From Trichosporon coremiiforme (lineage: Eukaryota > Basidiomycota > Tremellomycetes > Trichosporonales > Trichosporonaceae), in the NCBI GenBank assembly GCA_039545355.1, contig BCJJ01000008.1, forward strand, positions 1,054,001-1,118,000: DNA of 64,000 nt, read 5' to 3'. This document shows positions 12,108-23,371 of this stretch, piece by piece. Positions within the stretch are counted from its first letter, which is position 1, and every line of letters begins with the position of its first letter. Position numbers and translations under genes: made by a program. The notes under the pieces are model-generated. The model saw only the letters and a program-made list of their open reading frames with translations. It did not search any database and had not been told where the DNA came from.

Positions 12108-15100
12108 CTAACGCTTAAGCGTCCTCTGCTTCTCGGCGCTAACGACCAGCCTCTTCCTAACCTCGAGACCCTTCCTGCGCCTAACCTGCTCCATGTAAGC
12201 GAGGGCGGGGTTCTCGCGGTCCGCAATCTCGCCAAGATCCTCGAGTTCCTCCTGAGTGGTGGGGACCCAGAAGGGGTCGATGCCGAGAATCTCACGGAAA
12301 CCTGCGAAAATGAGCTGCGGCTGGGCAGCTCCCGAAGTCTTCTTACGGATCTCATCGACGAATCCGAAACTCTCAACGACGGGCATCTCGGCGCGGATCG
12401 TGAAAAAGTCGGTGCCAGACTTCATCTCCTCGCTCGTGATCTTGCCCCTTCTCCTGTTCAGCACGGCATAGACTTTGCCCAGCACGTCAGAGGACGCCTG
12501 CACGTCGCACGCGTACATGGCGAGCTTGAGGCGCGGGGACCAGTCGAGCAGACCCTGCCTGAAGGCATCTCTCGCGGCGGAGATGAGACTCCCGACGACG
12601 GCGTGAGAAGATGTCGAGGTGGACTTGCTGGGGTCGTAGCGGACATGCTCGACGATGTAGGCCATTCCGACAACGGGCTCGGCACAAAGCGGGCCTTGGA
12701 GGTTCGCGAGCTGGAATCCGGCTTCGAGCGAGTGGTCAAAGTCGCGCGCCATGCGGGCCTCGTCCTTGCTCTCACTCTCGCCGACCATCTCGACACCTCC
12801 AGAGCCGCCGGCAGCCTGGGCCGAAGCCAGCGCCTCGGCGGCAGACTGACCGCGTTCACGCGCCGCAGCGAAGAGCGCTTCCCGCTGCCTAAGCCGCGCG
12901 TTCGAGGATCCCTGCGCATCGAGCAAAATGTTGGCGCCGACACGACGGGGTCCAAAGGCCCAGATCCGGTCTGCGGCACCAGACCACTCCGGACCAGCCT
13001 TGTCGAAGAGCGCCGACAGCTGGGTCCAGAATTCGTCGACGGGCATGGATCGCGTCTCCTCGTTCCGCTCTTCGACCGTCGCGTCCTCATCTTCGTCCTC
13101 GCTGTCAGAATCGTCGTCCTCGGCCGTAGACTTGGGCGTCTCGGTACCGTCGACGGTGGGTTTGGGCTTGGACTTGGCAGCATCAGGTTTCGCCTTCGTG
13201 AACATGCTCGCGATGGTGGACTGGTGGGCGAGGAGAAACTCGGTGATGTTCTCTGGCATCGGGATCGCGCGGACCTGGATCTCGACGAGGCCGTCATAGA
13301 TCGCACTCGTGATTGTTCCGCGCGCCCCACCCTCCTTCGGCGGCGCCATGTCTGGTGCCTTGATCGCCGTCTCGCGGAAGGGCACGATGGGCTCCGACAC
13401 AGTGAGGTCGCACTTTGCGAACCTTTCTTTGAGGTCACGCACGCAGCGCTCCAGGTGCAATTCGCCAGCAGTCAGAATCACATGCTCGCCCGTCTCCTGC
13501 ACGAGGTACTCGGCGCAGGGGTCGGAGGCGTTCAGCACCTTCAGGCCGGCGACAAGCTTAGGCATCTCGGAAGGGTTGACGGGCTCGACGGCGACGCGGA
13601 GGATGGGTGCGCCGCCGAGATTGACGGACGCGAGGTTGACAGGCTCAGCCGTGCGCGCGTTCAGCGTGCCAGCACGGTGGACTACGCCCTCGAGCCCGCC
13701 AACGGCGCAGACGTGGCCAGCAGGCACAAAGTCAACCGACACCAAGTCTCGGCCCATCATCATGTACAGGTCGCCGACACGGGCGGTACGCACCCAGCGC
13801 GCGTTCCGCTTGTGGTTCAGGCCGAGAGAGGCGTCATACTTCGGCAGGGTCACTGTGACCTCGTCTCCGCGTCTAAGCGTGGATGCGAAGACACGCGCAA
13901 AGCCGAGGAGAACCTCATCGTCCTGGTCCTGCTTCGCCTCCTCCTGCGCCGCGATGTGGTCCGGCGCACTCTCCTCGAGCGAGAGCTCCTGCAGCGGGCG
14001 TCCGAGCTCTTCGGCTGTCTTGTCAGCTCCAGCAGCTGCGGCGGCAGCACGCCGCTCGCGCTCAATACGGCCACGCTCGCGCATCTCCTCAGCTGTCATC
14101 TCGCGAGGCCTGTGCTCGGGCAGCTCGGAGCGGCGCACGGCGAACATCTTGGAGACGTACGTGACCATCGGCGCGCTGTCGGACTGGTCGCACTTGTAAA
14201 GCGCCTCCTCGGCCTTGTTCTCCGGCTGGAGCGGGGTGCTGCTCGCAGCAGCCTCCTCGGGGTGCAGCATGAAGGGGCATCGGACGGCTTGCGCGGCATC
14301 GGGTGCAGGAATTACATCGACGACAGCCTGGAACGTTGCCGTGCTGAGGGGCAGCCACTGCTGCATGATGGTCGTCAGGAGGGGCCGCGTGTCCTTGCTC
14401 TTGAGCTCGCGAGGGGCGACGCGGACGCCGAGCGCCTTCACTATCTTCTCGGTAGCCTCAGGTGTGTACTGGTGCTGCTCGAGGACTGTGTCATAGACGC
14501 GCCAGATGTTCTCGAGGACGAACTGGACGAAAAGTGGCTTGAGCGGGCGCCCGTTCAGGCCCTTGCGGGACACGACGCGCTTAGTCTTCGGGTCGAGGTA
14601 CCACTCTCCCCAGAGCGCGCGGCGGAGGTTGGCCTCCTTGACGCCGAGCTTGTCGGCGTACAGGCGTGCAAACTTGCCGAGGCGGAATGCCCAGCCGTCA
14701 ATCGCACTCGCGAAGAGCACGTTCCCCCGCTCAGGCGAGAAGTAGATGTCCTCGTCCTCGCGCTCCTCGAACTCTTCCTCGGGCGCATCGTCCGTCATCT
14801 CTCCGTTAGCGGCGGCCTCAGCACGCTCCGCAAGACGCTTCTCGCGCGCTTCCCGCCATCGCAGGTCGTCCTCCATTCGCTCCGACGCGAAGAAGGAACC
14901 CATAACAGCGTTCACCTGCTCAATCAGGCGCGCGATGTGGTGGTACGCCTCGAGCGGGGAGAGCTGGAGCTCAGTGATGAGGCGGTCCATCTTGTTGATG
15001 ACGAGGAGTGGCCGCAGGCGGTCGATCCACGCTCGTCGCAGCACGGCGATGGTCTGTGTGCACACGCCCTCCCACACGTCGACGAGCACAAGCGCGCCGT

Positions 15101-15538
15101 CGCACAGTCGTGACGCTGTCGACACCTCGGACGCAAAGTCGACATGCCCCGGCGTGTCAATCAAGTTGCAGACGTGCTTCGCAGCAACCGCTGGATGTTA
15201 GCTGACCTGCTGCAACACAGCTAGAAGGGAGTCGCGGTGTAGCTGCCGTCGCAGCCGTCTCAGCTCCACCAAATGCACGTACGTTTTCCATCTGGTCCCG
15301 GGCGCATCATGTCGAATCGCAAGCTGACCGCCGAGCTCTCCATCGTGATGCCGCGCTCCTGCTCATCTTCTCGGCTGTCGAGGAAGCGGAGCTTGCCGGC
15401 GAGTCGGGTCGAGATGATGTTGTTGGACGACAGGAGCGAGTCAGCGAACGACGTCTTGCCGTGGTCGACGTGCGCGACAATCGTCACGTTACGCGTGTTC
15501 GCCAGCGGCGCCGCATACGTCGGTGCTGGTGCTGGCAT
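12108..15538 (-). CDS. EFL1: Elongation factor-like GTPase 1 (60S maturation)
   Basis: Exons 15538-15283 and 15190-12108 (intron 92 nt, donor GTACGT, branch GCTAAC) give 1112 aa, the length of yeast Ria1 and human EFL1. GTPase motifs are visible: G1 AHVDHGKT at 22-29, switch region [12 protein letters not shown]3 DTPGHVDF near 97, and G4 NKMD at 151-154. EF-2-like domains II-V follow, with a charged insertion ([13 protein letters not shown]) and the domain-IV/V pattern YIVEHV...[18 protein letters not shown]1 acts in the cytoplasm with SBDS/Sdo1 to release eIF6/Tif6 from late pre-60S subunits. It is divergent from the Rdx-like gene over 346 bp. It is distinguished from EF-2 by the longer insertions and overall length. 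Confidence 0.94.
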
Positions 15539-15884
15539 TGTTTTGGATAGTAGTAAGGGATGTGGTAGAGTCAGAGTTGACTTGAGGGAAAAGTTGCCGA
15601 ATATCTCTCTGTGTCAGCAGTGACGCATTTGAATCGATCTTCGGATCTGAAGCAGCCTCCACCGGCCTCCACTCGAGTTGCTCGAGGCATCTTGGGAGCC
15701 TCCGTCGCCTCCTCTCTCAACATTTCAAGACACGCTTCATTCATAGTCCACTTTTGTTATTTTCACCGCTTTGCTGTTCTGCCTGCGTTCCGGACACTGT
15801 TTAAGCCGAGTTTCACTGTATGGCCGTTGGGCTTAACCGACATCTTCCCGTCTTCTGATTTCTGCGTTTCGACCATCGCCCATC
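15539..15884. promoter_or_regulatory. Shared promoter of EFL1 and the Rdx-like gene
   Basis: 346 bp between divergent starts. Pyrimidine-rich tracts face the plus-strand gene. I see no TATA box or other named site with confidence. Confidence 0.4.
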
Positions 15885-16719
15885 ATGTCCGCCCAAGCCC
15901 AGGAGACGTGCACCGACTGCCAGCCGGACGTCCCCGCGCACACTGCTGCGTCGCACCAGCAACAGCAGCCCACTGCTTCGACGGCCGACATCCTCCCGCC
16001 AAAGCTGCTCACGCCGCACGTCATCATCGAGTACTGCGACCGGTGTCGGTGGTGAGTGCCTTTCTCCATCACCTCCTTTGTCCCACTTTCCTTCCGCCTT
16101 CCAACAATGCCTTTTTACGCCCTACATTGCTTGCAATGGGGTTTGTGCACGGGGAGAGCAAGAAGCACGGCAACAGCTACGCGTATGGCGAAGTCAAGCT
16201 AACGACAGGGCACCCCGCGCATCGTGGATCCAGACTGAGCTCCTGCTCACCTTCCCGACACCTGCTGTGCGCACGATTTCACTGGTCCCGCTCAAGGCCG
16301 AGGAGACTGGCGGCCGCTTCCGCGTCTGGGTCGACCTCGGAGACGGCGCGAACCCACACCTCGTGTGGGACAGGAAGGTGAGTCAACCTTGAGCTTCTCG
16401 CACCAGCCTCCATCTCCACATTCTTGCTGCTGGTCTTCCCTCCAGCTCTCTTTCGCGCGCTCAACATCTCTATCGAGCAGGACCGTGACTGCTACATTAA
16501 CCTCATCGTAGCAGATGGTGGTGGTGTATCTCGTTGAGATTGAGGGCTGGGTCCTGCAACTACGATCCTCCGCCGCAGCTTCGCGGATCTACTTCGTGAG
16601 CTGACAAACAGACTGAGGGGGGCTTTCCAGAACTCAAGGTTCTGAAGCAGCGCATCCGTAACCTGGTCCAGCCCGACCTCGACCTGGGCCACAGCGACGT
16701 CAAGGGAAAGCAGAAATGA
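15885..16719 (+). CDS. Rdx-family (SelW/SelT/SelH-like) thioredoxin-fold protein
   Basis: Exons 15885-16051, 16209-16377 and 16612-16719 give 147 aa. The core matches the Rdx family: VIIEYCDRCRW carries the redox CxxC (C51, C54) on the first strand-loop, then a hydrophobic helix-strand, WVDLGDGANPHLVWDRK, and the family signature EGGFPELKVLKQRIR at the end. Fungal members use Cys where animal proteins use selenocysteine, and no in-frame UGA is needed here. The introns (157 and 234 nt) are long for this window. The N-terminal extension (about 40 residues, Gln-rich) contains a second CxxC, C9-T-D-C12. The function is presumed thiol redox; the substrate is unknown. Confidence 0.85.
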
Positions 16720-16800
16720 CACAATTCTCTATGTAACATCGAGTGTCTAATCGTACAACTTGGCCGTCCTCCCCAGTAATCGGATGTGCGCAGGCATGGG

Positions 16801-17528
16801 CTAGAGGAACCCAGCCGTCTCATCAAGAATGGAGACGAAACGCTCTGGCTGCTGAGCAGGGAAGACTTTCGGTGCCGACGTCATGAGCGTCTTCAGGCCG
16901 GAGGCGAGGTCTCTGTTCGTCAGCTTACCGAGCACACAAACTTAGCTGCGAGAGAGGGGAGGTACTCACGCCGGCTTGCATGTCACAAGATAGTCCTCTT
17001 CCGCCAGTGCATCGGCCAGCTCGACCTGGTGGTTGTCCATCAGCGCCTCATTCGGCACGACGAGGAGCGGCTTGCCCATCCGGAGTGCGGTCAGGATACT
17101 TCCTGAGCCTGATGTCAGCTTCGTCGGGGCTTGCAACAGCTGGACAGAATCTCTCTGCTCTCTCGTCTCTTCATACTCTGTCTTCTCTGGCATTGTGTGG
17201 ATACGAGCGAGGACTCACCAGCATGACTAACAACCACATCCGCGCTCCTCAACAGCGCGTCCATCTCGACCGCGTCCCGCGTATACCGCAGCGTGCGGAC
17301 GCGGACGTATGCCCCTCCCCGCGTAGTGTACGTGAGTTCCCCTCCCCGCGCGTGTACCGGGATTTCTGCAGATCCAGCCTGCACTGTGACGCTGGCAATG
17401 CCGAGCTCTGGCAGAGCCTCGAGCACGGTGGGTGAGAGGACCGCGTCGGAGAGCGCGGGGAAGGACGTCGAGCCGACAGTAACGACGAGCTGCGCCTGTT
17501 TCCGTGGTTCGCGTTTGACCTCCTGCAT
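16801..17528 (-). CDS. ALG13: ALG13, catalytic subunit of UDP-GlcNAc transferase
   Basis: Exons 17528-17219, 17108-16970 and 16912-16801 give 186 aa. The N-terminus [13 protein letters not shown] is the Alg13 glycine-loop strand. The sugar-nucleotide binding segment [41 protein letters not shown] spans the first splice junction and is the GT28-family C-terminal signature. With membrane-anchored Alg14 it adds the second GlcNAc to dolichol-PP-GlcNAc on the cytosolic face of the ER. The length matches stand-alone fungal Alg13, with no fused Alg14. Both introns use GTGAGT donors and CTGAC branches. Confidence 0.93.
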
Positions 17529-18518
<990 letters not shown>

Positions 18519-18768
18519 GCCACGAACTATGCGAGCCTTAGTGCGAGCTCGAGCCGGGCACCGGCCGAAAGCTCGGCACGTTGTCCATGGCTCTAGTATG
18601 TGTATACCCAAGCATCATCGAGCTGCGGCCGGTGGGAATCAGAAGAAAAGCAGTCGCTGCACTGCACGGCCATGGAAGAAGACGCATCTAGAAGTGATGT
18701 CACTCGTGCACGGTCATAGTAATGGTATCAATGGATCCCCCGTAATGCATACATGAAACACAACAGAT

Positions 18769-19503
18769 CTAGAACATCGTCTCCTCGTCACGCAGATACT
18801 CTCCGACGTCACTGTAGTGTCAGCTCAGCCATCCATTCCCAAAGCTGGGGTACTCACGCCTGGTGGAAGACCACGATACCGGCGGGATCGAGGTCGCGGG
18901 TCTGAATCGTGCTCTTGGCAGTAGCGCCGAACCCGAGCGGGATGTCGCTCATAGAAAAGACGACGACACCCTGGTGCTCCGGCGTGTCTTCGGTGATACG
19001 GCCAAGGTGCGCCTTGAGGACATGGTTGCCGTAGAGGAACGGCAGCTCGCCCGCCGGCTTGATCCACACCTTGTACTTGGCGTACTTGGCCAGCCAGTCC
19101 AGCGCTGTCACGCCCAGCTTGAACTTGCCGCTCTTGCTGAACTTGCCCAGACATGTGCCGAGCGAAACGAGGTTCGGGCGCGCGACAGAGGTCGCGAGGT
19201 GAAGCATCGGTAGCGGGAGGTAGTACACACTGTATGTTAGCTACATAGCAGACGGCGAAACAGCTTCGGAACAAGCAAGGACTTTCAGTGGGTCCTATAC
19301 TGCTGCTTTTCCAGCTCTGATACGTACCGGTCCTTGTGCAGGCGGAAGCAGTACTCGTCGTCATCGTCACGGTCGATGAAGTGCGCCAGGTTCTTCCCGA
19401 CGTAGTTCGAGAGCTCTGCTTGGTCAGCTATCTCAACGGCGGATATTCAGCTTTACTCACTCTCAAAGACCGCCTTGGTCTCCTCTTCGGTGAGGGGGCG
19501 CAT
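18769..19503 (-). CDS. NIP7: 60S ribosome biogenesis factor NIP7
   Basis: Exons 19503-19461, 19415-19328, 19229-18858 and 18811-18769 give 181 aa, the same length as yeast Nip7. It begins [14 protein letters not shown] and ends [14 protein letters not shown], both diagnostic. The C-terminal half is the PUA RNA-binding domain ([27 protein letters not shown] onwards). Nip7 acts in the nucleolus in pre-27S rRNA processing and 60S assembly. The gene is divergent from PRE5; the 306-bp gap carries two CACGTG elements. Confidence 0.95.
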
Positions 19504-19598
19504 CTTGGTGGATGTTGTGTCGTTGCTGACAGCCCGGCTACATGAGTGCTCGATCTCGTGCGCGGGGTGGATCTGCAAGATTCAGAAATCTCTGAGCA

Positions 19599-19689
19599 TC
19601 ACGTGACAACAACATCAGATTGGATTATTACGAGAAAACGGGTGCAAAACAAATTCAGCCCAAGGCTGGGATGAGTGTGTTCCCACGTG
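19599..19689. promoter_or_regulatory. Two CACGTG elements in the NIP7/PRE5 promoter
   Basis: TCACGTGA at 19599-19606 and CCACGTGG at 19683-19690 are perfect palindromes within the 306-bp divergent promoter. CACGTG is the core bound by bHLH regulators such as Cbf1. Binding here is inferred from the motif only. Confidence 0.45.
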
Positions 19690-19809
19690 GCAAGGACGCG
19701 TGAGCGAGAGTTGCGGACTGGTGACGAAGTGTCATCATCGACCTCGAGACCTTCCTTGCCATCGGTACTCTCTTCCTAGCTACCTCGAGTCGACACGAAG
19801 CGGGCCATC

Positions 19810-20906
19810 ATGGTAAGCTCCTCTGCAGACACGTTTGAAGCTGACAGTACAGTTCCGCAACTCCTACGACTCGGACAACACCACCTTCGTGCGTCCACCA
19901 GCTTCTAGTACCGATGGAGTGATAAGCTGACCCATCAGTCGCCTCAAGGCAAGCTGCACCAGGTCGAGTATGCTCTCGAGGCCGTGAAGCAGGGTTCGGC
20001 AGCGATCGGCATGCGCTCCAAGACGCATGCCGTGCTGCTCACCCTCAAGCGGTCGACCGGCGAGCTCGCGACCTACCAGAAGAAAATGATCACCATCGAC
20101 GACCACGTTGGTATCGCCATCGCCGGTCTGACATCGGACGCCCGTGTGCTCAGGTGAGTGGGATGGAAGCTTATGTACTTGCTTGGAAGCTGACAGGACA
20201 GCAACTCTATGAGGCAGCAGGCCATGCAGTCCAGGATGCTGTACGGACGTCCCATCCCCGTCGCCCGTCTCGTCCAGACCATTGCCGACAGTGAGTGCAG
20301 CTGTCGCAGGCTAAGGAACGTCAGCTAACAGGCCACAGAGGCCCAGAACAACACGCAGATTTACGGTAGGAGGCCGTACGGAGTCGGATTCCTCGTCATC
20401 GGCCAGGACGTGAGCCTACTTACACCGACCAACAAACAGCTGACATTCAGGAGACGGGACCGCACCTGTTCGAGTTCTCTCCCGCGGGAACAGCGTTCGA
20501 GTACTACGCTCACTCGATCGGCGCGCGCTCCCAGTCGGCCAAGACGTACCTTGAGCAGAACTACGAGGCATTCGAGGATGCGTCGCTGGAGGAGCTTGTG
20601 CGCCACGGACTGAACGCGCTCGCAGACACGCTGCAGCAGGACAAGAACCTGACCAAGCGTAACACGAGTATCGGCATCATTGGGCCGTCGACCGAGGCCG
20701 TTGACCGCGCCGAGGAGGGCAAGGTGTTGGGCGCCGCGCAGCGCGGGTACTTCCGGGTGATTGAGAATGACGACGTTGAGCCCATCCTCCGCTCGTGGCG
20801 CAGGTCGCGCGGCGAACCTGAGGACGAGCCCGAGGCTGAGGGTGAGGGCGAGGCGCAGCAGGGTGGAGACGCTGCGGCGCCGCAGGACGACGTCGAGATG
20901 GCCTAG
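19810..20906 (+). CDS. PRE5: 20S proteasome alpha-6 subunit (PSMA1 type)
   Basis: Six exons: 19810-19812, 19853-19888, 19939-20153, 20202-20290, 20339-20409 and 20451-20906, giving 289 aa. The first exon is only the ATG, immediately followed by a 40-nt intron. The protein starts [20 protein letters not shown], the alpha-subunit N-terminal signature, followed by [17 protein letters not shown] and later [20 protein letters not shown]. Alpha subunits form the outer gated rings of the 20S particle and are catalytically inactive. MFRNSYDSD and the acidic C-terminal tail ([14 protein letters not shown]...DDVEMA) fit alpha-6. All five introns follow the local consensus. Confidence 0.93.
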
Positions 20907-21105
20907 ACGGGCGAGTAGATTTTTATAGCATAAATTGTGATGTACAAGGTGTGAAGAAGCTAGTACGTTAATGCGATGGGGCCTGGGGGACATGGGTGAG
21001 CATGGGCGGAGATGGGGTGGGGGTCGTTAAAGAGCAGTCCAGAGCTCATGATGGGGGGGTGGGGATGTACAATCGTCGCAGACGACAGTCGATAGCCATG
21101 CAGGC

Positions 21106-21927
21106 TTAGACAACAAGACGCACGTCCTCCTCCACCTCGGGCTCTTCCTGCTCGACCTCCATGGCGCCTACGCGCTGGAGCACCCTCTCAACGACAAGGG
21201 GCAGCATGCGTTCCCTCTCGCGGCGCTCGCGCTCCTGCCTGCGCTTGAGCTCGAGGCGCGCGCGCGCAAGCTGGCTCTCGAGCTGCTCAATCTTCTCCCG
21301 GCTCTCCTCGAGCGACTTGTTGTGCGACAGGTGTGTCCGAATCAAGGACAGGGCAAGGAAAATGGCAGTCGACAGAACGAAAATTGGGATCATCGCTGCT
21401 GGAGTCAGTCAATATGCGAACGGGCGCGGCGCGCGAAGCAAAACGCGGGCGAGAGGCGTCGCTGACGCTGACGGAGTATCGGTGCGCGGAGCGGCCGACG
21501 ACGCTGGCGTAGTCCCGTCTCGGTCTCGGTCATCGGATACCAGCGCGCGGCTCATCATCCGAGGTCAAGACTGCTGATACCGAGCTCATCCGACAGCGGT
21601 CCCATCAGACGACCCGAGCGCAAACCGAGCGTACTTACAAGGGAACACCTCGCGGTACCAGAACTGGTGGTTGTTCTTCGCTGGCGTGTTGATCCCCTGC
21701 CCGTTCTTGGGCACCAGGGGGGAGTGCGCGTGTGTACCGGTCGCATTGGGGGCCGGGGCACGGGATGCCGGTGACGATGACGAGAACGTCCTCCTACCGA
21801 GGAGCTGCAGTGTCCTTGACGGCGGCGCGAGCGGGGCGGACCGCGGGGTCGTCAGCGTCGGCGGACGGACAGTAGGAGCGGAAGGGGTGAAGCGCAGGGC
21901 GCTGCGTGCGAGCGACCGGAGAGCCAT
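21106..21927 (-). CDS. Probable mitochondrial inner-membrane protein, family not recognised
   Basis: Exons 21927-21639 and 21395-21106 (intron 243 nt, GTAAGT...CTGACTCCAGCAG) give about 192 aa. The N-terminus (MALRSLARSALRFTP, Ser/Arg/Pro-rich, with RRTFSSSSP) resembles a cleavable mitochondrial presequence. FWYREVFPS joins the second exon, which opens with one hydrophobic segment (MIPIFVLSTAIFLALSLI) and continues as a charged coiled coil (SREKIEQLESQLARARLELKRRQERER) ending in an acidic tail. One transmembrane pass plus a coiled coil suggests an assembly or scaffold factor, but I cannot name the family. The splice join is supported by the frame and by the continuous presequence-linker-membrane order. 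Confidence 0.62.
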
Positions 21928-22234
21928 GGCGGTGATCGGGTGTGGACGTGTGGAGGCGACGGAGATCTGGGGTCGTGACGAAAGGATGCTTGAGAACCGG
22001 ATCGCGCCGAGCTTGCGAGCAGGCTTGCGCTTGCGCTTGCTCGCCAGCCAGCCGCCAGACTTGACCGCAAGGAGGGCTCATGTGCGGGACCAAATCGGCC
22101 AGCCAGTGACATCAACCTCCCCCCCGGGGCTGTCTTGACTCGGTGTCTAACCTCGTACCCTCCACCACAGCGCCCCCCTGCCCCTCCCACTGGCCCGCCC
22201 GCCCGTCGTCGACGCCGTATCTTGACTTTCGACC
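21928..22234. promoter_or_regulatory. Shared promoter of the mitochondrial membrane protein and RidA
   Basis: 307 bp between divergent starts; nothing distinctive beyond C-rich runs near the RidA side. Confidence 0.35.
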
Positions 22235-23142
22235 ATGCTCCGTGCTGCCCCCCGTCTCGCAACTCTCTCCCGCACTCTGACAACAAGCGCAAGGATGTCC
22301 GCCCCCTACACCGTCGTCTCCACTGACAGTTCGTACCCCCGCTCTTCCCCGCTGACAGCCCAGAGGCCCCCGCCGCTATCGGCCCGTACGTCCAGGCCAC
22401 CAAGTACAACGGCGTGAGTGTTCGCGACCAAGAGTGAGGTGCTGACGACCAGATTATCTACGGCTCTGGCTGCATCCCCCTCGACCCGAAGAGCATGCAG
22501 ATCGTTGAGGGAGGCATCAAGGAGCAGACTGTGAGTGCATGTGCGAGTTGGCGGAGGCGTAATTCCCGATACGGCACATTCTCCGAGTGCTAGCCGCGCG
22601 GAGGACCGGCCGGCCAGAGCAGTTCAGTGCGGTCAACACGGCCGACAGCACCGAGCTGCATGCTCGCCGCATGCACACGGACACTGAGCTGCATCTATGT
22701 GTGCTCCGTTGCGTGGTGCATGCAGCGAGCGCGCTTCACTGCGTGCTTATCATGCGCAGCGCGCCGTTAGCTTCTCATTCCGCATGCTGCGGAATGTTCA
22801 TTGGCCCAGCCCCCCACCGAGGACCGGTCGGTCTTGCTGGCACTGTGTCCCCCCAACTCTTCCGCGCTGAGCCACCGTCGCTCCGCTCCGCTGGATCCAC
22901 TAACATTCCAGGCCCAGGTCCTCAAGAACGTCGACGGCCTTCTCGCCGGTGCCGGTTCGTCCAAGAAGTCGGTCCTCAAGGCTACCTGCTTCCTCAAGGA
23001 CATGAACCATTTCAACGACTTCAACGGCGTGTACGCCGAGTACTGGGGCGAGAACAAGCCTGCGCGCTCGTGCGTCGAGGTCGCGCGTCTGCCCAAGGAC
23101 GTCCTTGTCGAGATTGAGGTTATCGCCGTCGAGGAGAAGTGA
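22235..23142 (+). CDS. MMF1: RidA/Mmf1-type enamine/imine deaminase, mitochondrial
   Basis: Exons 22235-22328, 22364-22413, 22453-22530 and 22912-23142 give 150 aa. The N-terminus (MLRAAPRLATLSRTLTTSARM) looks like a mitochondrial presequence; an internal ATG (SARMSAPYT) could give a cytosolic form. Core signatures are APAAIGPYVQATKYNG, IYGSGCIPLDPKS and PARSCVEVARLPKDVLVEIE, the last with the active-site arginine of the YjgF/YER057c/UK114 family. RidA hydrolyses reactive 2-aminoacrylate and other enamines made by PLP enzymes, such as those of branched-chain amino acid metabolism. The first donor (GTTCGT) is weak, but the frame requires it. The third intron is 381 nt, the longest placed in this window. 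Confidence 0.9.
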
Positions 23143-23371
23143 CTGGCCGAGCCGTCCAAGCTGTGAGGAGACGAGGAGGCGAAGCCGACGAGTATCCGAA
23201 GCACCTCTGTTACTGAGGCTGCGCACAGCTCAGCCTCTGAGTAAAATGGCACCGCCTGTTGTTGACAGAGGTGCAAAGTAGAAACCAAAAGTGGATTAAT
23301 GCTAGCATGCATGTCATGTCGCAGTAACTATGGCTATGTTTTGTGGTGAAAGGGGGGCTATCTACAGACGT

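Noticed and set aside
12603..15113. An 836-codon open frame on the plus strand
   Set aside because: It lies antisense to EFL1, has no family signature and reflects the G/C-ending codon bias of the real gene.
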